From the NCBI RefSeq assembly GCF_018831085.1, contig NZ_JAGPNM010000007.1, positions 63,579-127,578 on the forward strand: 64,000 bases of DNA, read 5' to 3'. Numbering within the stretch: the stretch's first letter is position 1; each line of letters begins with the position of its first letter. Under the pieces are notes generated by a model. The model searched no databases and was not told the DNA's origin. It was given only the letters and a program-made list of their open reading frames with translations. The position numbers and the translations under genes are program-made. The DNA comes from Rheinheimera oceanensis (lineage in GTDB: Bacteria > Pseudomonadota > Gammaproteobacteria > Enterobacterales > Alteromonadaceae). Of this stretch, positions 58,922 through 64,000 are shown one piece after another.

Positions 58922-61393
58922 ATGACCAAGATCCGTCATTCAGTGCTGGCTGTCGCGTTGTGCAGCTTAGTGCTAACCAGCCCGTTGCAGGCAAAAAAAG
59001 CCGAACCTCAAACTTATCAAACATCAGCTATCAGCGTACCGCAGGTATTTAATGGCGATGCCAGTATTAAACTGAGCATGGAGCAGATTATGGCTGATCC
59101 GGACTGGCTTGGCCGCCAGCCTGAACAAGCGCTGTGGAGCGCCGACAGCCAGCAGGTATTTTATCAGCGTAAGCAGCAAGGTAACGAACTGCGCGACTGG
59201 TTCGTGCGGCCGCTGGCTGCACAAGGCAATGGTGATAAGGTGGCATTAGCCAGCCAGCATCAGATAGGCAGTGCCAGCGCAGTTTACAATAAAGATCGCA
59301 GCCTGCAGGCCTATATTTTTGAAGGCAACTTGTTTGTGCGCCGCATGGCAAGCTTTGAATTAATTCAGTTAACCCGCGACAGTGCAGTGCAGACTGATCC
59401 GTTATTTTTGCTCGATGGCCGTATCGCATACCGCGAAGGCTGGACTTATTACGCTATTGATCTGGCCTCAGGCAACCGCACCGAACTGGCTAACTTGCAA
59501 CTGGCCGAAGCACCCAAGGCACCGGCAGTGCCCAAAGGTTACCTGGCACAAGAGCAGCATAAACTAATTGAGTTTGTGGCGCTGGAGCAAAAAAATGCTG
59601 AACAGCGTTATGCCGCGAAGCAGCAATTACAGGCGCAAAACAGCAGTATGGCACCAAAAGCCTTTTATTTGGGTAAAGATTTACAGGTAGTGGGCGCCAG
59701 CTTGTCTCCTAAAGCCGACTATATGCTGGTATCGGTGCGTAAAGCAGGTAAGCGTAATGACAAAGATATTATGCCAAACTACATTACTGCTAACGGCGAT
59801 ATCGCCGCCCAGCCGGTGCGTGGCCGGGTTAATGATGTTATTCCGGCAGCACAGCGTATTTTGCTGTTAAACCTTAAAGATGGTAGTAGCAGCGAGTTAA
59901 GCTACACCAGCTTGCCGGGTTACAACGAAGACGTACTGGCTGAGGTTAAAGCTGAAAATGCCAAAGCCCGTGGTGAAAAATACAAAAGTGAGAAAGTGAT
60001 CCGTGATATCGGCCTGATGAACGACTGGTACTGGACGCAAAGCGCTATGCGCTGGCACAGCAGCGGTGAGCAGGTTGCTCTGATGCTCAAAGCACTGGAC
60101 AACAAAGACCGCTGGATTGCCACTGTCGACTTGCAGAAAAAAACACTGGTGCCACAGCACCGGTTACATGACACCGCCTGGGTTAATTATTCATTTAACG
60201 ACTACGGCTGGCTAAACAATACCGACAGCCTGTATTACCTGTCGGAAGAATCCGGTTACTCGCATTTGTATGTTAAGCCGCTGAAAGGCAAAGCTAAAAA
60301 ACTGACCAGCGGTACTTTTGAGGTCAGTGATCCGGTGCTGAGCAGCGATGATCAGTTTATTTACTTTAAAGCCAATGTGGCGCACCCCGGCAACTATGAG
60401 GTGTACCGTGCGGTATTAGCTAGTGGTAACACTGAGCAACTAACCAAACTGGGTGGCAGCACCGACTTTACGCTGTCGCCGGACGAACAAAAACTGTTAC
60501 TGCGCCATTCTACCAATCTGTTGCCGGAAGAGCTGTATGTGGCTGATGCAACGCCTGGCGCAGAAGTTAAACGCCTGACCGACACCATATCAGCAGAGTT
60601 TAAACAGTTACCGCTGGTAGCACCACAGATAGTGGCGGTGCCTTCAAGCCACGGTGATCACCCGGTGTTCTCTAAAGTATATTACCCGGCCGACTACCAG
60701 CAGGGCGAAAAGCGCCGCGCCGTTATTTTTAACCACGGCGCCGGTTATCTGCAAAACAGCGATTTGGGCTGGTCGGGGTATTTCCGTGAGTTTTTCTTCC
60801 ACAATCTGTTGGTACAGCAGGGCTACGTGGTAATGGATATGGATTACCGGGCATCAAAAGGTTATGGCCGCGACTGGCGTACTGCCATTTACCGCCGCAT
60901 GGGTACACCAGAGATTGAGGATTTAGTTGATGGCGTAAACTGGATGGTGGCGAATGCCAATGTAGATCGTAACCGTATTGGTACTTACGGTGGCTCATAC
61001 GGTGGCTTTATGACCTTTATGGCGCTGTTTACCGAACCGGATTTATTCCAGGCCGGTGCAGCATTGCGCCCGGTGAGTGACTGGGCCTATTACAACCATG
61101 CGTATACGTCGAATATTCTGAATACGCCGGCCATTGACCCTATCGCTTATGAGCGCAGCTCACCGATTTACTTTACCCAGGGCCTGAAAAAGCCGTTGCT
61201 GATTAATGCGCCTATGGTTGATGACAATGTGTTCTTTCAGGATGTCGTGCGTTTAGTACAGCGGTTAATTGAGCAGGAAAACATTAACTTTGAAACGGCA
61301 ATTTACCCGGTAGAGCCGCATGGCTTTCGCCAGCCAAGCAGCTGGCTGGATGAGTACCGCCGTATTTATAAGTTATTTGAGCAGAATTTATAG
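58922..61393 (+). CDS. S9 family prolyl oligopeptidase / DPP IV-like peptidase
   Basis: Exported serine peptidase of 823 residues. A signal peptide (VLAVALCSLVLTSPLQA) is followed by a beta-propeller region (about residues 60-580) with WD40-like repeats, then an alpha/beta hydrolase domain. The catalytic Ser is in GTYGGSYGGFMTF (about residue 698), the Asp probably in PMVDDNVFF and the His in VEPHGFR. This is the S9B/C type acting on peptides in the periplasm or outside. It stands alone after the azoR terminator. Confidence 0.92.
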   Translation: MTKIRHSVLAVALCSLVLTSPLQAKKAEPQTYQTSAISVPQVFNGDASIKLSMEQIMADPDWLGRQPEQALWSADSQQVFYQRKQQGNELRDWFVRPLAAQGNGDKVALASQHQIGSASAVYNKDRSLQAYIFEGNLFVRRMASFELIQLTRDSAVQTDPLFLLDGRIAYREGWTYYAIDLASGNRTELANLQLAEAPKAPAVPKGYLAQEQHKLIEFVALEQKNAEQRYAAKQQLQAQNSSMAPKAFYLGKDLQVVGASLSPKADYMLVSVRKAGKRNDKDIMPNYITANGDIAAQPVRGRVNDVIPAAQRILLLNLKDGSSSELSYTSLPGYNEDVLAEVKAENAKARGEKYKSEKVIRDIGLMNDWYWTQSAMRWHSSGEQVALMLKALDNKDRWIATVDLQKKTLVPQHRLHDTAWVNYSFNDYGWLNNTDSLYYLSEESGYSHLYVKPLKGKAKKLTSGTFEVSDPVLSSDDQFIYFKANVAHPGNYEVYRAVLASGNTEQLTKLGGSTDFTLSPDEQKLLLRHSTNLLPEELYVADATPGAEVKRLTDTISAEFKQLPLVAPQIVAVPSSHGDHPVFSKVYYPADYQQGEKRRAVIFNHGAGYLQNSDLGWSGYFREFFFHNLLVQQGYVVMDMDYRASKGYGRDWRTAIYRRMGTPEIEDLVDGVNWMVANANVDRNRIGTYGGSYGGFMTFMALFTEPDLFQAGAALRPVSDWAYYNHAYTSNILNTPAIDPIAYERSSPIYFTQGLKKPLLINAPMVDDNVFFQDVVRLVQRLIEQENINFETAIYPVEPHGFRQPSSWLDEYRRIYKLFEQNL

Positions 61394-61400
61394 TGGGTAT

Positions 61401-61520
61401 TCTGCTGCTTTAGCAGCAGATAAGCTGGCTATCTCGAATTGGGCGCCACAGAGTGTCTGAGCCCTGCCGTAGGCAGTAGGGCGAGTTGCTGTGGCGAGCC
61501 AAGGCGAGTGTAGCCAGCTT
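61401..61520. repeat. Composite palindromic intergenic element
   Basis: Downstream of the peptidase gene, an 8-bp hairpin (TCTGCTGC/GCAGCAGA, 61401-61420) adjoins a ~100-bp imperfect dyad. Outer arms are AAGCTGGCTA (61422-61431) and TAGCCAGCTT (61511-61520). Inner paired blocks are CTCG/CGAG, TTGG/CCAA and CGCCACAG (61444-61451)/CTGTGGCG (61489-61496). The centre holds a further hairpin with CTGCC/GGCAG and GCCCT/AGGGC. It could be a REP- or MITE-like repeat or a structured RNA. It contains no ORF. Confidence 0.8.
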
Positions 61521-61556
61521 GCTCTGTTAATCCGGCCTTCTCATATTTAATACGTT

Positions 61557-61586
61557 AAAAAACGTCTCCTGGTGAGGCGTTTTTTT
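61557..61586. terminator. Terminator between the S9 peptidase and rluA
   Basis: AAAACGTCTC and GAGGCGTTTT pair (one T-G) around CTGGT, with A-rich and T-rich sides, so it may serve both convergent genes. Confidence 0.85.
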
Positions 61587-62274
61587 ATATGCTGTTTAAC
61601 TGGCCGGCAGCACTGACAAAGTCAGTATCGGCATCAAACCTTAGCCGTTTGCCATTGTACGGCTGGTTTAACTCCAGTGTAGCGGCATGCAGTAATAAGC
61701 GCGGGGCGGCATTAAGGGCTGCACCACTGGCATAAAACGCATCGCCCAGTATCGGGTGCCCCAGTGCCAGCATATGCATACGTAGCTGATGCGAGCGCCC
61801 GGTAACCGGTTTTAGCTCTACCAGTGCCCGATCAGATAATTGCTGCAACAGCCGGTAATAGGTAATGGCACTTTTGCCATGGCTATAACACACTTTCTGT
61901 TTTGGCGGATTACTGCTGTCAGCAACCAGCGGCATATCAACAGTGCCTTCAGCCTGTTGCAGTGTGCCCCAAACTACAGCAAGGTAGCGTTTGCTGACAG
62001 TGCGATCAGCAAATTGCTGTTTTAGCGCCCGCTCGCTAGAGCGGCGCAGCGCAATAACCACCACACCGGAGGTGGCCATATCCAGCCGGTGCACCAGTTG
62101 CGCCAGCGGGTATTGCTGCTGCACCCGGCTTAGCAGGCAGTCGGCTAAATGCTCACCGCGGCCGGGGTTAGTCAGCAGACCGCTGGGTTTATTCAGCACA
62201 ATCAGATCTTTGTCCTGATATAGCACCTCAAGCCAGGGCTCAACGGGCGGGTTATATACAAAAGGTTCGGTCAT
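61585..62274 (-). CDS. rluA: RluA-family pseudouridine synthase (RluA-like)
   Basis: A 229-residue enzyme converting uridine to pseudouridine in RNA. It lacks an S4 domain. The catalytic Asp is in LVHRLDMATSGVVVIAL (about residue 65). Other motifs are NKPSGLLTNPGRG and VELKPVTGRSHQLRMHMLALGHPILGD. The size and sequence fit E. coli RluA (23S rRNA U746 and tRNA U32). It is divergent from a second member of the same family. Confidence 0.87.
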   Translation of the reverse strand: MTEPFVYNPPVEPWLEVLYQDKDLIVLNKPSGLLTNPGRGEHLADCLLSRVQQQYPLAQLVHRLDMATSGVVVIALRRSSERALKQQFADRTVSKRYLAVVWGTLQQAEGTVDMPLVADSSNPPKQKVCYSHGKSAITYYRLLQQLSDRALVELKPVTGRSHQLRMHMLALGHPILGDAFYASGAALNAAPRLLLHAATLELNQPYNGKRLRFDADTDFVSAAGQLNSI

Positions 62275-62378
62275 AAGGTGAAAGCTTTAGCGGCAAAGTG
62301 CTTAGCTTAGCCGAATTTAACCAGCAGACGAAGGGGTTTTACGGCATAATAGCCGCCGTTAAAACTACGGAGAACCCC

Positions 62379-63053
62379 ATGAGTAACAGCACTGACGATC
62401 TGGCGATATTACCGGCAACCAGCGAGCCATACCAGATAGTGTACGAAGACGATGTGCTACTGGTGGTGAATAAACCTGCACAGCTGCTTACTGTGCCAGG
62501 GCGGCATCCACAAAATCAGGATTGTCTTATCCGCCGTGTACAGCGCGAGTTTCCTTTTGCCGAGGTGGTGCACCGGCTGGATTACGATACTTCCGGGTTG
62601 GTCGTTCTGCCGCTGACTAAAAGAGTATTGTCAGATATCAGTAAGCAGTTTCAGGCCCGTACTGTGCAAAAGCATTATGTTGCCGTGGTGGACGGCAAAC
62701 TTGCCAAGTCCAAAGGGGTGATTGATTTAGCTATCGCCGCCGATGAGCAACGCCGGCCACTGTATAAAGTATGCCCGCAACAGGGTAAGCCGTCACAAAC
62801 CCGCTACCAGCTGTTAAGTTATAACGCAGCCACCAACCAAAGCCGGGTACAACTGGAGCCGGTTACCGGGCGCTCGCATCAATTGCGGGTGCATATGTTG
62901 GCGCTGGGCCATGCCATGCTGGGCGATACTTTGTATGCGCCGCAAGATATTGCCGGAAAAAGCCCGCGTTTAATGCTGCATGCTGAATATATCCGCTTTG
63001 TACACCCGCTTAGTGCTCAGGCCATGGAATTTACTGCCAGTGCGCCGTTTTAA
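62379..63053 (+). CDS. RluA-family pseudouridine synthase, second paralogue
   Basis: A 224-residue pseudouridine synthase without S4 domain. It has NKPAQLLTVPGRHPQ, the catalytic Asp in VVHRLDYDTSGLVVLPL and LEPVTGRSHQLRVHMLALGHAMLGD. The ATG at 62379 follows CGGAGA at good distance. An open frame reaches back to 62298. Its target differs presumably from that of the divergent RluA-like neighbour, but cannot be read from sequence; both resemble RluA. Confidence 0.88.
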   Translation: MSNSTDDLAILPATSEPYQIVYEDDVLLVVNKPAQLLTVPGRHPQNQDCLIRRVQREFPFAEVVHRLDYDTSGLVVLPLTKRVLSDISKQFQARTVQKHYVAVVDGKLAKSKGVIDLAIAADEQRRPLYKVCPQQGKPSQTRYQLLSYNAATNQSRVQLEPVTGRSHQLRVHMLALGHAMLGDTLYAPQDIAGKSPRLMLHAEYIRFVHPLSAQAMEFTASAPF

Positions 63054-63152
63054 TACTTTTACTGTTTTTGTTGGCCGGTTTTTATGCTGGATCAAACCCC
63101 GCTAAGCTGCTATCTGTAAACTGCAACTGCCGATAAACCCAGCGGAGCGGGC

Positions 63153-64000
63153 ATGACCAGTTTACAACTTCTTACAGCCTTAATGCCGTTACTCAGTGTT
63201 TTTGTGCTGCTGGTGCTATTACGTTTACCGGCACGCCAGGCTATGCCGCTGAGTTTATTATGCTCAGTGCTGCTGGCGTGGTTTGTCTGGCAAATGCCAA
63301 TACAACAAATGGCTGCCGCACTGTTTGAGGGGCTGGTGATTGCGCTGACCATTGTCTGGATTGTGTTTGGCGCTATTTTGCTGTTAAAAGTGCTGCAGCA
63401 AACTGGTGCTATTGATGTTATTAAACAAGGTTTTAGTCAGGTAAGTACAGATAAAAGAGTACAGCTGATTATTATCGCCTGGCTGTTTGGCAGTTTTTTG
63501 GAAGGGGCGGCTGGTTTTGGCACACCGGCAGCCATTGCTGCGCCTTTGCTGGTTGCTTTAGGTTTTAGCCCGATGGCCGCAGTGGTGCTGGCGCTGATTG
63601 CAGACTCCTGTGCGGTATCCTTTGGTGCTGTGGGTACACCGGTACTGGTTGGCCTGGCGCAGGGCGTGCCAGAGCTTAGCAGCAGCGATTTGCAGCAAAT
63701 AGCCCTGCAGGCGATCAGTATTGATATTATGGTAGCGTCGGTGCTGCCGGTGATTATGTCGGTGCTGTATTGCCGTTTTTTTGCCAGTCAGCCCAATTGG
63801 CGGGCTGGTTTTGCTATCGCGCCTTTTGCGCTGTTAAGTGGCCTGGCTTTTACTGTGCCGGCTTATGTGGTTGCGTTATTGCTGGGTCCGGAGTTTCCGT
63901 CTGTGCTGGGCGCACTTACTGGCTTGCTGATAGTGTGCGGCCTGGCAAGGCGAGGTATTTTATTGCCTGCGGCTTTTGAACCAGCCGCCCAAGCCGGGAT
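63153..64000 (+). CDS. lctP: L-lactate permease family protein, 3' end beyond window
   Basis: Membrane transporter of the LctP/GlcA family, 282 residues visible and open to the right edge. My own translation begins [20 protein letters not shown] and shows spans every 20-25 residues. The family signature is [20 protein letters not shown] (about residue 112), followed by [24 protein letters not shown] site precedes the ATG at 63153. It imports L-lactate, D-lactate or glycolate with protons in known members; the substrate here depends on downstream genes outside the window. Confidence 0.9.
   Translation, partial: MTSLQLLTALMPLLSVFVLLVLLRLPARQAMPLSLLCSVLLAWFVWQMPIQQMAAALFEGLVIALTIVWIVFGAILLLKVLQQTGAIDVIKQGFSQVSTDKRVQLIIIAWLFGSFLEGAAGFGTPAAIAAPLLVALGFSPMAAVVLALIADSCAVSFGAVGTPVLVGLAQGVPELSSSDLQQIALQAISIDIMVASVLPVIMSVLYCRFFASQPNWRAGFAIAPFALLSGLAFTVPAYVVALLLGPEFPSVLGALTGLLIVCGLARRGILLPAAFEPAAQAG

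Noticed and set aside
61401..61520. Composite palindrome considered as the S9 peptidase terminator
   Set aside because: It has no T-run, is far longer than intrinsic terminators, and a conventional terminator is present at 61557-61586.

Overview
This is a chromosomal window from a gammaproteobacterium of the Alteromonadales/Chromatiales type. Protein resemblances and gene content (an XrtA exopolysaccharide locus together with enterobacterial-like FadR, FolX, YfcH, MaoP/HdfR, SmrB/PrmB/AroC and TesA/YbbA/YbbP blocks) suggest something near Rheinheimera, Arsukibacterium or Alishewanella. That placement is inference from content, not a phylogeny. I found no insertion sequence, phage, CRISPR array or rRNA. 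The window is gene-dense, with many overlapping start/stop codons.

Layout. 1-11.3 kb: an exosortase A (XrtA/PEP-CTERM) exopolysaccharide locus. It has a leftward operon (sugar transferase, polysaccharide deacetylase, FemAB-like protein, glycosyltransferase, exosortase cut by the left edge), a divergent rightward operon (export lipoprotein, chain-length protein, tyrosine autokinase, outer-membrane protein) and a convergent AAA ATPase. 11.6-12.1 kb: tRNA-Ala followed by three identical tRNA-Glu genes in a 108-bp tandem repeat, behind a consensus promoter with a GC-rich discriminator. 12.1-17.2 kb: tesA, ybbA, ybbP, yfcH and folX. 17.3-20.2 kb: a PepSY/PhoP/PhoQ-like three-gene unit and a ComEA-like protein. 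20.2-23.1 kb: an EAL-HDOD signalling protein and PutP. 23.3-30.1 kb: a six-gene MoxR/DUF58/DUF4381/VWA/VWA-TPR/BatD operon. 30.3-33.8 kb: fadI-fadJ behind palindromes that look like FadR and PsrA sites.

33.8-41.8 kb: a small membrane protein, hdfR/maoP, a GGDEF-EAL protein, an M16 protease, sixA and smrB. 41.8-47.2 kb: prmB, aroC, an MFS transporter, an ATP-NAD kinase-like protein, yfcL and fklB. 47.3-50.5 kb: trkH with a short KdpD-like kinase and KdpE-like regulator. 50.7-54.2 kb: a GNAT protein, an ArsR regulator with a clear palindromic operator and an Old Yellow Enzyme, then dsbB and fadR. 54.3-58.7 kb: a three-domain sulfur protein (cysteine desulfurase, persulfide-dioxygenase-like metallo-beta-lactamase, rhodanese), an ECF sigma/ChrR anti-sigma pair and an azoreductase. 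58.9-64 kb: an S9 peptidase, a large composite palindromic element, two divergent RluA-type pseudouridine synthases and the start of an L-lactate permease.

The observations most worth follow-up are the single-polypeptide desulfurase/dioxygenase-like/rhodanese fusion, the trkH-short KdpD-KdpE operon with helically phased TAAAGATT repeats upstream, the stacked palindromes before fadIJ with fadR in the same window, and the nested ~120-bp palindromic element at 61.4 kb.
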